DNA of 64,000 nucleotides, taken from the NCBI GenBank assembly GCA_017448245.1, contig JAFSLV010000041.1:160193-224192 (forward strand), in the 5' to 3' direction. The translations under genes and the position numbers were made by a program. The DNA comes from Lachnospiraceae bacterium (GTDB lineage: Bacteria > Bacillota > Clostridia > Lachnospirales > Lachnospiraceae). Positions 8,437 to 17,061 of this stretch are shown piece by piece. Within the stretch, counting starts at the first letter, position 1. The number at the start of each line of letters is the position of its first letter. Under the pieces are notes generated by a model. The model saw only the letters and a list, made by a program, of their open reading frames with translations. It did not search any database and was not told the origin of the DNA.

Positions 8437-9284
8437 GCCGCTGCCTTTAACAGTCCCTCGCTTGCTTTCCTCAGCTGGGACGAATCGAGTCCCGGATCCC
8501 TTTCGACCCCCTGCATCCGCGTGATAAAAGACTCGGTGACGGGCTGTGAAAAGCGATCCGCAAACAGACTTAACGACGTATCCACGATATCGACCCCCGC
8601 CTCCACGGCCTTCATCAGAATCTCCTCGCCCGCTCCGTCCGCGTGGCGTACTCTCAGATTGAGCGGTATCCTGGTCCACTTCCTGATGTCTTCGATCAGC
8701 CTTGTCACGGACGTCTTTGTCAGCTCACGGTTTAAGTCCATCACGGACAGGATATCGGCACCCGCTTCGGTCAGATCGCGGACGATCCTTTCCGTGGTAT
8801 CATTTGTCCCGGTTTTTTTTCTGTAGCAGAAGGCTGCCTCGATCGCCGCGCCGTATTTTTTGATCGTGCGCATGACACGCACAAGTCTCTCCCTGTCATT
8901 TTCCGCGTCATAGACCCGGAAGATGTCGATGCCGCTCTCAATGGCCTGTAAGATATACGCATCGAGTGCCTCATCCGTCATATTTTCACCGGCAAGCAGC
9001 GCACGGGTCCTCAGAAACATCTGCAGCCTCGTCTCCGGAAACGCCTGCTTCATCTGCGCAAGCATCTCCCACGGATCGGACCAGGGGTTGTTTTCTTCCT
9101 TCAGGCGCCAGTAATCCATCACCTGGTCGCTCCAGCACTCGAGCGCGTAATAGCCGCTCTCGTCCAGCGCCCGGTAGACCGACGTAATGTCCTCGCCCGT
9201 CAGGGACAGTGCCGCACTGGAGCGGTAGATATCCCTGAGAACCGTATCGCATACAAGAACGGGGGCCGTGTTTTCCATTGCCAT
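8433..9284 (-). CDS. degenerate oxaloacetate decarboxylase alpha / pyruvate carboxylase carboxyltransferase-like protein
   Basis: About 283 residues matching only the TIM-barrel core of the biotin-dependent carboxyltransferase family: VLVCDTVLRD at the N-terminus, YYALECWSD, LQMFLRTRALL and IDIFRVYDAEND. The hallmark catalytic residues are altered. The carboxylated-Lys motif, normally (I/V)KDMAG, reads VMDLNRE (Lys to Met). The metal motif, normally HxHD, reads RVRHAD. The C-terminal part and biotin domain of oxaloacetate decarboxylase alpha are absent. The start at 9284 has an AGAGGAG site and follows the GcdA-like gene by 22 bp, so the two are probably co-translated. It may be a non-catalytic partner or an enzyme with new chemistry; a normal decarboxylase role is doubtful. 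Confidence 0.7.
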   Translation of the reverse strand: MAMENTAPVLVCDTVLRDIYRSSAALSLTGEDITSVYRALDESGYYALECWSDQVMDYWRLKEENNPWSDPWEMLAQMKQAFPETRLQMFLRTRALLAGENMTDEALDAYILQAIESGIDIFRVYDAENDRERLVRVMRTIKKYGAAIEAAFCYRKKTGTNDTTERIVRDLTEAGADILSVMDLNRELTKTSVTRLIEDIRKWTRIPLNLRVRHADGAGEEILMKAVEAGVDIVDTSLSLFADRFSQPVTESFITRMQGVERDPGLDSSQLRKASEGLLKAAA

Positions 9285-9306
9285 CCTGCTTCTCCTCTGT
9301 TGCGCT

Positions 9307-11073
9307 TCAGACGCGCTGCCCTTCATCATATTCGATGATCGAGCGCACCGTCATCATCTGATGGAACGGGCAGATCGACTGAGGATTCTGATAGGCCGCC
9401 TGGGTGAACATCGCCATGTAATCACGGACCTTATTCATGTCGACCACCTCGTCGATCATGCCGAGCTTGGCCGTATAATCGGGACGTGACATCTTGTGGA
9501 AGCGTTCGATCAGATCGTTCATCTTTTTGATCGTTTCGTCATGCGCCTTGCCTTCCTTCTTTTCCTTGACGAGGCGTCTGACATACATCGCGGTCGCGCC
9601 GGTCTCGGAATAGAGGGCATAGGTCTCCGATGCCGCCGTGCCGATGGAAAAGGCATTGGTCTCACCCTGCGGACCTCCGAGCACGTAATGCGCGGCGGCG
9701 GACGCCTTGCGGACCGTGATCTCGAGCTGCGGGATGCGGCTGTCCTGAATCGAATAGATCAGCGCCTGGCCGAGACCCAGAAGCTCCGCCTGCTCCGCGT
9801 AATCGTCGAGATCGATGCCGGAGGTATCCTGCAGCCAGATGATCGGGATACGGTCCCTGGCACACAGTCCTACGAATTCGTTCATCTTGACGAGGCCTTC
9901 CCTGTAGAGCTTGCCGCCGATGCCCATGGCGGGCTGCGGACGATAGGAAGGATAATTCATGATCGGCCCCTGCTGATTGGCGATGACGGCCACCAGCAGC
10001 CCCCTGACGCGTGCGAGTCCGCAGATCATCTCGGGTCCGTAGCCCTTTTTGTATTCCATCAGGGCGCTGTCATCGACGAGTCTCGCGATCACGTCGTACA
10101 TGTCATAGACCTGGCGCGGATTCAGCGGGATCACCGAATACAGCTCCTCCGTGTCAAAGGCCGGCGGGCAGGGAGGCGCGATACGGAAAAACTCCGGATT
10201 GTACGCGGGGAGATATCCCATGTACTTGCGCATCGCCTCGATCACGCCGGGGTCGTCGTCATAGATCTCCCGCATAAAGCCGGTCTTTTCAAAATGGATG
10301 GCACTGGTTCCGGGCGGGGGGGCCGCTTCCCTGACCTGTTGTTCGTGCGCATCGATCAGCTGCTCCGCAAATTCCTCATCGATATAGCCCTTCGGCGACA
10401 TGCCGGATTTGATACCGTCGCCCGCGACCGCCATGTTGGCATGCCTGTTGGCGATGATGACCGTCGGCGAGATCGAATGATAACCGCCGCCCGCGGGATT
10501 GGTGCCGAAGATCCCGACCAGCACGGGAAGCCCGAGCTGCGCCAGCTCCGCATTGCGGTAAAACGGTGCGCCGCCGCCGCGGCGGTTGGGATAGACGAGC
10601 TCCTGCTGGTCAAATTTGACACCCGCACAGTTGAGCAGATAGATCATCGGGATATGCAGGCACTTGGCCGTGTCGGAAGCACGTAACAGATTTTCCGACT
10701 GTCCGGGTACCCAGGCGCCCGCAAGCTTTTTGTTGTCGGAGGCGGCGATGACGGCCCAGTGGCCGTTGACGCGTCCGATGCCTTTGACGATCGAGGTCGT
10801 CCCCGTCGCGTTATCCATCGGATTGAACAGCGAATTGAGGGGAAACCAGTGACCGGGGTCTACCAGCTTTTCGATGCGCTGCATCGCCGTCAGCTGATGA
10901 TCGGCATTGAGGGACTTGTCGTCTCTTCCGTTGGCAAGCGCTTCTTTGATCTGCTTCGCCACATCCTGCTCGATCTCTTTCAGCGCCTTTTCGTTCTCAT
11001 CGTCCTTTTTTGCGATCGGCTTGCCGATCTTTGGCATATGATGGAAATATGCCGGCATGGAATAGCCTGTCAT
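9307..11073 (-). CDS. gcdA: glutaconyl-CoA decarboxylase alpha subunit-like acyl-CoA carboxyltransferase
   Basis: A 588-residue double-crotonase-fold carboxyltransferase. Length and sequence match the GcdA subunit of Acidaminococcus-type glutaconyl-CoA decarboxylase: YSMPAYFHHMPKIGKP at the start, GAWVPGQSENLLRASDTAK, NRRGGGAPFYRNAEL, GTNPAGGGYHSISPTVI and GKLYREGLVKMNEFV. GcdA moves CO2 from the acyl-CoA to biotin on GcdC, and GcdB then pumps sodium. Neither a GcdB-like membrane subunit nor a biotin carrier is in this window, so partners must be encoded elsewhere or the protein works differently. The substrate could be glutaconyl-CoA or a substituted analogue made by the operon. Start set by AGGAGGAG. 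Confidence 0.85.
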   Translation of the reverse strand: MTGYSMPAYFHHMPKIGKPIAKKDDENEKALKEIEQDVAKQIKEALANGRDDKSLNADHQLTAMQRIEKLVDPGHWFPLNSLFNPMDNATGTTSIVKGIGRVNGHWAVIAASDNKKLAGAWVPGQSENLLRASDTAKCLHIPMIYLLNCAGVKFDQQELVYPNRRGGGAPFYRNAELAQLGLPVLVGIFGTNPAGGGYHSISPTVIIANRHANMAVAGDGIKSGMSPKGYIDEEFAEQLIDAHEQQVREAAPPPGTSAIHFEKTGFMREIYDDDPGVIEAMRKYMGYLPAYNPEFFRIAPPCPPAFDTEELYSVIPLNPRQVYDMYDVIARLVDDSALMEYKKGYGPEMICGLARVRGLLVAVIANQQGPIMNYPSYRPQPAMGIGGKLYREGLVKMNEFVGLCARDRIPIIWLQDTSGIDLDDYAEQAELLGLGQALIYSIQDSRIPQLEITVRKASAAAHYVLGGPQGETNAFSIGTAASETYALYSETGATAMYVRRLVKEKKEGKAHDETIKKMNDLIERFHKMSRPDYTAKLGMIDEVVDMNKVRDYMAMFTQAAYQNPQSICPFHQMMTVRSIIEYDEGQRV

Positions 11074-11177
11074 GATCTGCTCCTCCTGTTAAATGGTTTC
11101 GCTTGCGGTTCTGTTTGATTGTGTTCTTTCATGCTTCTTGCAACGGCTCTCTTACACCGAAAACATGGAGAATGGCC

Positions 11178-12566
11178 TTATGCGATCATCGCGCGGATGA
11201 GAATTCCGACATCCGTAAGATTCTCCAGATCGTCCACCTCCCGACGGATCACAAGCGCACGTTCCTTCGGGATCTGCAGGGCGGCCGCCCCGATGCAGTC
11301 CTCCATCTTTTCCATCTTTCCTTTTTCCGTCATCGGCTTTTCCTCACAGCCGAGCGTGTATTCCATATAATGTTCATGGACCGTTCCGTCTTCCATGGTG
11401 ACCTTCATGCGGATCGGACAGACCTTGGCATGGTAGTGTGCTTCGATCTCTTCATCCACGTGCCCCTGTACCAGCGCACAGATCCTCAGGACGTCTTCTC
11501 TTTTGACCGCCTCTTCCGTAAAGTCCTTGAGGCCGACCCTTCCGTCGACCAGCGCACAGGCGACACCGTAGGGGATCGAAAACTGTCCGTCGACGACCTG
11601 CTTCGGATGATTGCGCGTCTCCTTCGGCTCGCAGCCGGAGCTCAACAGATGCGCATTCATCCAGACGTCAACGGCCGTAATCCTTGTATGATCTGGCTGA
11701 TACTTTTCCTTCAGTTCGAGCGCACAGCCGATCGGCGGCTGTGAGGGTCTGCCGCAGGGCCAGGGTTTTAAGGCCATGGTTTCATGCAGATAGACCTTAC
11801 CGAGATCGCGGATCGCGACCTCCCTGTCATATCTGTTGTTCAGATAGATCTTATAGAGACCGTACTTGCCCTCAAAGACATTGTGTGCGCCGATGACGCC
11901 CTCACGGGCAAGCTCACAGGCTTCGACGGCGGCTCTCGACGCAAAGCCCGGCTGCATCCTTTTGGTCCAGGCAGAGTCCGTGATGGCCTGGTAATTGCCT
12001 GCCGTCTGACCGTAGGCGATGCCGAAGGCGTTGAGCATCTCGTCCTGATTGAGACCTAAGACCCTGCCTGCCGCGGCCACGCCTCCGTAGATCCCGAACA
12101 GCGGCGTATAGACCCAGCCGCACTCGACGATCCCGACGGTGGTCGCAAGAGAGAGACGCACATGCACGTCGAGCCCTGCCGTGATCGCGGTGATGAGCGT
12201 CCTGCCGTCGACGGTTCCTTTTAACTCGGCGGCGGCAAGGGCACATCCCGTGATGATACAGCCGGAATGCATCATGGCGGTATCGTGCGTATCGTCATAA
12301 TCATATCCGTGGATCATCGTCGTGTTGATGCCTGCGGCAACAGGCGCGGGGAACGCGTCCCCGAAGACAAAGGTCGAGGCCTGTCCGTTTCCGCCATGGG
12401 ACGCGGCCACCTTGCGGAGCTGTTCGATGCCCATGGCGCTCGAACCGGCAATGCCGGTCGAGAGCGAATCAAAGAGATCCCTCTTGGTTGCTTCGACGGC
12501 GCTCTTTGGCAGGTCCTCGTATCGGATATTTGCCGCATAGGCGGCAAGGTCGTAAGCGATATCCAT
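11178..12566 (-). CDS. MmgE/PrpD family protein (copy 1)
   Basis: A 462-residue member of the MmgE/PrpD fold, which includes 2-methylcitrate dehydratase, cis-aconitate decarboxylase and iminodisuccinate epimerase. Visible family features are the helical N-terminal domain (AAYAANIRYEDLP), 'HGYDYDDTHDTAMMHSGCII' with the conserved His region near residue 95-105, the 'AYGQTAGNYQA' helix and the second domain with 'VWMNAHLLSSGCEPKETR'. The enzyme would act on a polycarboxylic acid or its derivative. It follows the 3-hydroxyisobutyrate-type dehydrogenase by 6 bp and precedes GcdA-like, so these are one operon. It is the most divergent of the three MmgE/PrpD proteins here. Confidence 0.8.
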   Translation of the reverse strand: MDIAYDLAAYAANIRYEDLPKSAVEATKRDLFDSLSTGIAGSSAMGIEQLRKVAASHGGNGQASTFVFGDAFPAPVAAGINTTMIHGYDYDDTHDTAMMHSGCIITGCALAAAELKGTVDGRTLITAITAGLDVHVRLSLATTVGIVECGWVYTPLFGIYGGVAAAGRVLGLNQDEMLNAFGIAYGQTAGNYQAITDSAWTKRMQPGFASRAAVEACELAREGVIGAHNVFEGKYGLYKIYLNNRYDREVAIRDLGKVYLHETMALKPWPCGRPSQPPIGCALELKEKYQPDHTRITAVDVWMNAHLLSSGCEPKETRNHPKQVVDGQFSIPYGVACALVDGRVGLKDFTEEAVKREDVLRICALVQGHVDEEIEAHYHAKVCPIRMKVTMEDGTVHEHYMEYTLGCEEKPMTEKGKMEKMEDCIGAAALQIPKERALVIRREVDDLENLTDVGILIRAMIA

Positions 12567-12572
12567 GCGTTC

Positions 12573-13466
12573 TTACTCCTGAATGGGATAGAGCTCGCGA
12601 AGCAGGCCCGCCAGCGAAGAGGAATCCTTTTCCGCATAGCCTCTTTGCATGCCCATGTTATACCACTGAATCATGTTGTTGCAGTTAAAGCCCGGCAGAT
12701 GCAGCTCGTCGAGGAGCTCCCTTGCGAGCTTTAAGTCCTTTAAGCTCATCGTGATCGGACTGTAGGACTTGTTGCTTTGTCCGTATTCGTTGTGCTTGAT
12801 ATGCTCCTGCTTGATGCGGAAGATCTCGTTCTGCGAGGAGGAGGACTGGATGACCTCATAGAGCGTATCAAAGGGAATGCCCATGTGCTCCGCCATCACG
12901 ACCGCTTCCGCGTCCGCAAAGAGGATGGCCTTGCTGAGCATGTTGTTGATGATCTTGAGTGCGACGCCTCCGCCGCGCACGCCCGCATAATGCACTTCAC
13001 GGGAGATACATTCCAAAAGCGGTGTGAGGCCCGCCTTGTCGCTTTCTTCTTTGGTGGCGCCCAGCATCACGGAGAGATCACCGTCCGCCGCTCTTCCGGC
13101 TCCTCCGGATATCGGCAGATCCACGTAGACGATGCCCTTTTTGGCCGCCTCTTCGCTCTGCGCTTTGCTGAGCTGATATCCGACCGTCGAGGTGTCGACG
13201 ATCCAGAGACCTTCTTTGCCGTGGGCGATGAGGCCGTCCTCTCCGGAGACCACGATCTCGTCCGCCTTTACCGTCGGCATGGAGATAAAGACCACATCAC
13301 AGGTCTTTGCGATCTCTTCGTTCGAGGCGATCGTCGCGCCGAGTGCGCGGATCTCTTCCTTCTTCTCCTCTACCAGGTCGGAAGCGTAGAGACTGCCGTT
13401 TTCCTTTAAGATGTTTTTTGCCATCGGCATGCCCATGGTGCCGAGTCCGATAAATCCTACCTGCAT
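12573..13466 (-). CDS. 3-hydroxyisobutyrate dehydrogenase-family NAD(P)-dependent beta-hydroxyacid dehydrogenase
   Basis: About 297 residues. The N-terminal Rossmann motif is VGFIGLGTMGMPMAKN, the substrate loop reads DLPISGGAGRAADGDLSVMLG, and the catalytic Lys lies in GGVALKIINNML (about residue 170). Family members oxidise or reduce beta-hydroxyacids such as 3-hydroxyisobutyrate, tartronate semialdehyde or 2-hydroxymethylglutarate. The last would fit with a neighbouring MmgE/PrpD dehydratase, but that is inference. The start at 13466 (MQVGFIG) has an AAAGGAGC site; the frame is open further upstream, through the promoter. It is the first gene of operon B, with a LysR box about 105 bp upstream. 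Confidence 0.85.
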   Translation of the reverse strand: MQVGFIGLGTMGMPMAKNILKENGSLYASDLVEEKKEEIRALGATIASNEEIAKTCDVVFISMPTVKADEIVVSGEDGLIAHGKEGLWIVDTSTVGYQLSKAQSEEAAKKGIVYVDLPISGGAGRAADGDLSVMLGATKEESDKAGLTPLLECISREVHYAGVRGGGVALKIINNMLSKAILFADAEAVVMAEHMGIPFDTLYEVIQSSSSQNEIFRIKQEHIKHNEYGQSNKSYSPITMSLKDLKLARELLDELHLPGFNCNNMIQWYNMGMQRGYAEKDSSSLAGLLRELYPIQE

Positions 13467-13568
13467 GCGTATGCTCCTTTCACATGATCCGGTGCCGCCC
13501 TCCTTGGTTCCTGATTCTATGAAACCACATAACAGCCAATAAAAAAAATACTTGTCTTTCATGGCCTA

Positions 13569-13583
13569 ATAGGCTTCTCCTAT
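13569..13583. promoter_or_regulatory. LysR-type operator box, copy 2 (ATAGG-N5-CCTAT)
   Basis: A perfect ATAGG/CCTAT inverted repeat with 5-bp spacer between the divergent operon B and ACAD genes. It is centred 64 bp upstream of the predicted ACAD transcript start near 13640. On the operon B side ATAGG-N5-CCTAT is followed after 15 bp by AAGTA as in copies 3 and 4, but no clean -35/-10 pair follows. Confidence 0.75.
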
Positions 13584-13603
13584 CCCCTGCATATCATCGG
13601 GTA

Positions 13604-13633
13604 TTGGACGAAAGGCGCCTTCTTTTTTAAGAT
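13604..13633 (+). promoter_or_regulatory. promoter of the plus-strand ACAD gene (TTGGAC-N18-TAAGAT)
   Basis: TTGGAC at 13604-13609 and TAAGAT at 13628-13633 are identical in sequence and spacing to the operon A promoter, and the LysR box is 20 bp upstream in both cases. Confidence 0.7.
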
Positions 13634-13690
13634 AGTCTTTGGATAACAAAACAGCGCGTTTTTTTTGACGCAGACATAAGGAGGCGACCT

Positions 13691-14884
13691 ATGGCAATCG
13701 GATTTTTGATGATGACGGACTATCAGCGTGAGATTCAGGCAAAGGCACGCGAGATCATGGAGCGCATGCTCCCCTTTGATGAGCTGCGCCGCAGGGAGGA
13801 CTTAAACGGCGGCGTCGGGGAATTTCCCAAAGACGTGCAGCTCGAATTTATGAAGGCGGATCTCTTTGCGATCAACATGACGCCCAAATACGGCGGCAAG
13901 GGCAAGGGCTTTGTCGACCGCACGGCACTCTATGAGGCGATCTCTTATACGGATCCGGGCTTTGCCTTCGGTTTCCGGGGCCTCGGCGACAAATTTGACG
14001 CCATTGCGGATTCGCATCTGCCGGAGGACGAAAAACACAAATGGGCGGCCAAATTCCTTGAGACCAAAAATCCCGAGGTCGTCGGCGGTTCGTTTTGTCT
14101 GACGGAGCCCCAGGCGGGATCCGATGCCACGAGAATCGAGACCGAAGCCGTCTATGACAAGGGCAACGACGAGTGGATCATCAACGGTGAAAAATGTCTC
14201 ATCAACAATTCCGATATCTGTTCTTATATGACGGTCTTTGCGTGGACCGACAAGACCGTTTCCGCCGGCAAGGGCGTCACGGCCTTCCTCGTGGAAAAGG
14301 ACCGTGCGGGCGTTACGGTGCTGCCTCCCGTCAAAAAGATGGGCTTAAAGCTCGAAAACGTCGGCGGTTTCAAGTTTGAAAACGTCCGCGTCCCTTCGAC
14401 CCATATCATCGGCGAGCTCGGCGGCGGATTTAAGAGCGCTATGGGCAAGTTGGACGTTGACCGCGCGGAAAATGTCTCCTTCTGTCTGGGCGCCGCACAG
14501 TCGGCCGTCGATTTCTGTAAGAAATTTGCCAATGAGCGCCAGGCCTTTGGCAAATACATCGTCCAGCACGAGGGCGTCGGCTTTGCGATCGCGGAGATGG
14601 AGATGAAGCTGCAGACCGCACGCGCTCTCCTCTTCCAGGCAATGGAGGCGGGCGACCGCGGCATGAATCTCGGCACCGCGCTGTCGATCGGCACCAAGTG
14701 GTACGGCATCCAGATGTGCGTCGAGGTGGCGCAGGATTGTATTGATATCCTGGGCGGCAGAGGGACGCTGTGTGACTATCCTCTGGAAAAGGTCTACCGC
14801 GATCTGCGCGCGTTCCCCGCGATGGGCGGCACGCCTTTGATCGCCAAGAGAACGATCGCAAAGACCTTTACGGAAAAACACTGA
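13691..14884 (+). CDS. acyl-CoA dehydrogenase family protein with altered catalytic position
   Basis: A 397-residue ACAD-fold flavoprotein with the FCLTEPQAGSD flavin/CoA motif near residue 140 and FANERQAFGK in the C-terminal domain. The position of the MCAD catalytic Glu is Gly (AMGGTPLI, about residue 379), and no Glu follows it. The isovaleryl-CoA-dehydrogenase-type alternative position reads LDVDR, an Asp, which could act as a weaker or different base. It is the only catabolic gene on the plus strand in this island and has its own LysR-boxed promoter. An AAGGAGG site precedes the ATG. It is convergent with operon C; the stop codons are 9 bp apart. Confidence 0.85.
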   Translation: MAIGFLMMTDYQREIQAKAREIMERMLPFDELRRREDLNGGVGEFPKDVQLEFMKADLFAINMTPKYGGKGKGFVDRTALYEAISYTDPGFAFGFRGLGDKFDAIADSHLPEDEKHKWAAKFLETKNPEVVGGSFCLTEPQAGSDATRIETEAVYDKGNDEWIINGEKCLINNSDICSYMTVFAWTDKTVSAGKGVTAFLVEKDRAGVTVLPPVKKMGLKLENVGGFKFENVRVPSTHIIGELGGGFKSAMGKLDVDRAENVSFCLGAAQSAVDFCKKFANERQAFGKYIVQHEGVGFAIAEMEMKLQTARALLFQAMEAGDRGMNLGTALSIGTKWYGIQMCVEVAQDCIDILGGRGTLCDYPLEKVYRDLRAFPAMGGTPLIAKRTIAKTFTEKH

Positions 14885-14892
14885 TGATTATT

Positions 14893-16116
14893 TCATTTGC
14901 CACGATGCAGGGAAAGGCAGGTCAGGCACATCGAGCAGAACATGATGAAGGCCAGCAGGATATAAGAAGGAATATATGAGCCGAAGGTATCGGCAATCCA
15001 CCCGGGGAGCGGTCCGATGGCGACGCTCCCCGCGGTGTAGAAGACCTGGATATTCTTGGCGATGCGTGTATACTCCGCATCGGTCGCAAGCTCCCCGGCA
15101 AGCGTCGGCTGTAAGACCGTGGAGATCGCATTTCCGAAGCCCCAGATGAATACGGCAAACAGACAGATCACTCCACCGTACGCCGTGCCCGCGAGACACA
15201 CGAGCAGCATCCCCGTAAAGTTGAGCGTATAACAAAAAACCGTGATGCGCAGTGCACCGAAGCGGTCCGCGATATAGCCGTAGACGATCTTTCCGATCGT
15301 CAGCATCAGGCCGAACACCGAGATATAGGATGCCGCGCGCACGACCTCAAAGCCCTGTGATACCAGATGCAGCTCCAGCGCGGGATAGGAGCCGTAGATC
15401 GCAAATCCCATCATGCCGCAGGCGATACAGGCAAGGACGATGGCGCTTCTCCGCGCATTCTGTTCCCTTCCCGTCCCCGCAGCATATGTCTCTTCTTCTT
15501 TTGCCCCTGCGACATGGTCGAGCGGCATCATCCCTGCGCGCTCCGGATCCTCCCTGAGAAGCAGTACGCCCAGTATGCCCGCAAAAGCGATGATCGCGGC
15601 TTCGATAAAAAAATTGACCGGCAGGGAAAAAAGGCCCGTCAGCGCGGCATTGAGCGGCGGCAGGATGACGCTCGCCATCCCCGTACCGGCACTGCACAGA
15701 CCGATCGCAAATCGGCGCCCCGTCTTAAACCACCGGTTTAATAGTGCGGAGGCGGCGATCAGTCCGCCAAAGGAATAACCCGTGCCGCTGATGACGGCGG
15801 CCGCAAGGCAGGTCGCATAATCGGGTGCGAGTCCGTAGATCACAAAGGAGACCACGACCAGCGCATTGGCGATCAGAATGCCCTTTTTGATGTGAAACAG
15901 TTTCAGATAGCGGTCGACAAAGAGCATGCAGACCAGGGACGTAAAGTTACGCACCATCGACAGCGTCGAGCACTGCGCATTGGTGAGTCCGTAAGACTGA
16001 CGCATAAAAGGGAAATGCGACGGAAACGCCGCATTGCTCATCCCCATATTGCAAAACAGTAAAAACATCAGGGATCCGCAGACCACCCATGCATAGTGGA
16101 ATCTCTTTTTTTCCAT
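14893..16116 (-). CDS. MFS transporter, paralogue of the 1462-2745 carrier
   Basis: About 407 residues with 12 predicted membrane helices and a hydrophilic middle loop (around residue 190-215). The opening KKRFHYAWVVCGSLMFLL and the GMSNAAFPSHFPFM region are of the same monocarboxylate/oxalate-formate antiporter type as the carrier in operon A. The ATG at 16116 lies just after the stop of the MaoC gene (TAG at 16118-16120) with a GGGAG site inside the MaoC end, so translation is coupled. It ends operon C and is probably the uptake route for the acid processed by that operon. Confidence 0.8.
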   Translation of the reverse strand: MEKKRFHYAWVVCGSLMFLLFCNMGMSNAAFPSHFPFMRQSYGLTNAQCSTLSMVRNFTSLVCMLFVDRYLKLFHIKKGILIANALVVVSFVIYGLAPDYATCLAAAVISGTGYSFGGLIAASALLNRWFKTGRRFAIGLCSAGTGMASVILPPLNAALTGLFSLPVNFFIEAAIIAFAGILGVLLLREDPERAGMMPLDHVAGAKEEETYAAGTGREQNARRSAIVLACIACGMMGFAIYGSYPALELHLVSQGFEVVRAASYISVFGLMLTIGKIVYGYIADRFGALRITVFCYTLNFTGMLLVCLAGTAYGGVICLFAVFIWGFGNAISTVLQPTLAGELATDAEYTRIAKNIQVFYTAGSVAIGPLPGWIADTFGSYIPSYILLAFIMFCSMCLTCLSLHRGK

Positions 16117-16117
16117 C

Positions 16118-16999
16118 CTACTCCCACTCAAATTCACAGTTGTCGAGGATCGCCTTGCCGGTATTCATGTCGATATACCGGAAGGAGGCCTTTCCTTCCG
16201 CGATCTTCCAGGCTCTCAGCTGTACCGGCGTATCCGGATAGGCCACCGAGCGCATCTGGACATACATCCGTTTCATCCTCTCCGGCTCTCCGGGGATGAT
16301 GGCCTTTACAGCGAGGAAGCAGGCAAAGCCGAAGGAGGATAAGCCCTGCATAAAGGGTTTGCTTTGCCCCCTCTTCGCCGCAAATTCCGGATCCACATGA
16401 GAATAATTGGTATCACCGGTCAAACGATACAGCACATTGGCTGTCGGAGAAAGCCGGTTATCGATCACCCAGTCGGGGTCTCTGTCGGGATATTCCACGT
16501 GCGCCTTGGGGAAGGGTTCCCCGCCGTAGCCTCCGACGTCGCGGATGATATTCCAGGAGGTATTTTTGCACAGCTGCTGTCCGGACTCGTCATAGACCGG
16601 ATTGTCGACCTCCAGGACGATTCCCTTGTCGCCGCGGTCATAGACCTTTTTGACAATGGTGTTGTAGACAAGCGTGCCCTTGATCGGGTCGATGGGCTTA
16701 CACATCTCCATCTGGTAAGCCATGTGCATGCCGCGCGGAACTTCTTTGCCCAGCTTATTGCTCAGATATTCCTGCGCCTGATAGTGCACGGGATACGGCA
16801 GCGGCAGTCTCGGACTGGTCTTGACGGCCGTATAGAAACCGAGGCTTCCGAAGGAGGGTACCGCCTTCATGCCCTTTTCGTAGGTATACAGCAGATCGTC
16901 CGCACCGGCACCTACCGCCAGCGCGTACAGGGCACTGTCTCTCCAGTTGTATTCGATGCTGCTCCATCCGGCGCTCATTCCGATCAGATCTTCATGCAT
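16118..16999 (-). CDS. MaoC-family 2-enoyl-CoA hydratase (hydratase 2 type)
   Basis: A 293-residue double hot-dog protein like eukaryotic-type hydratase 2. The N-terminal half has RDSALYALAVGAGADDLLYTYE, which matches the first repeat of that family. The catalytic Asp and His are in the overhang motif GDTNYSHVDPEFA (about residues 195-207), followed by 'PFMQGLSSFGFAC' (family G-L-x-T/S-G). It should hydrate an enoyl-CoA to an (R)-3-hydroxyacyl-CoA. It lies between the CaiB/BaiF enzyme and the MFS carrier in operon C, so it gives the expected step after CoA activation and desaturation. Confidence 0.85.
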   Translation of the reverse strand: MHEDLIGMSAGWSSIEYNWRDSALYALAVGAGADDLLYTYEKGMKAVPSFGSLGFYTAVKTSPRLPLPYPVHYQAQEYLSNKLGKEVPRGMHMAYQMEMCKPIDPIKGTLVYNTIVKKVYDRGDKGIVLEVDNPVYDESGQQLCKNTSWNIIRDVGGYGGEPFPKAHVEYPDRDPDWVIDNRLSPTANVLYRLTGDTNYSHVDPEFAAKRGQSKPFMQGLSSFGFACFLAVKAIIPGEPERMKRMYVQMRSVAYPDTPVQLRAWKIAEGKASFRYIDMNTGKAILDNCEFEWE

Positions 17000-17061
17000 G
17001 ATATTTCCTCCGCTGGGTCCGTGTTTTTTTACGTGTCTTATACGTCATGCGCCCGGATGTT

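Noticed and set aside
9496-10686. A 396-codon plus-strand open frame over the GcdA-like gene
   Set aside because: Shadow of the minus-strand gene; the protein has no recognisable domain.
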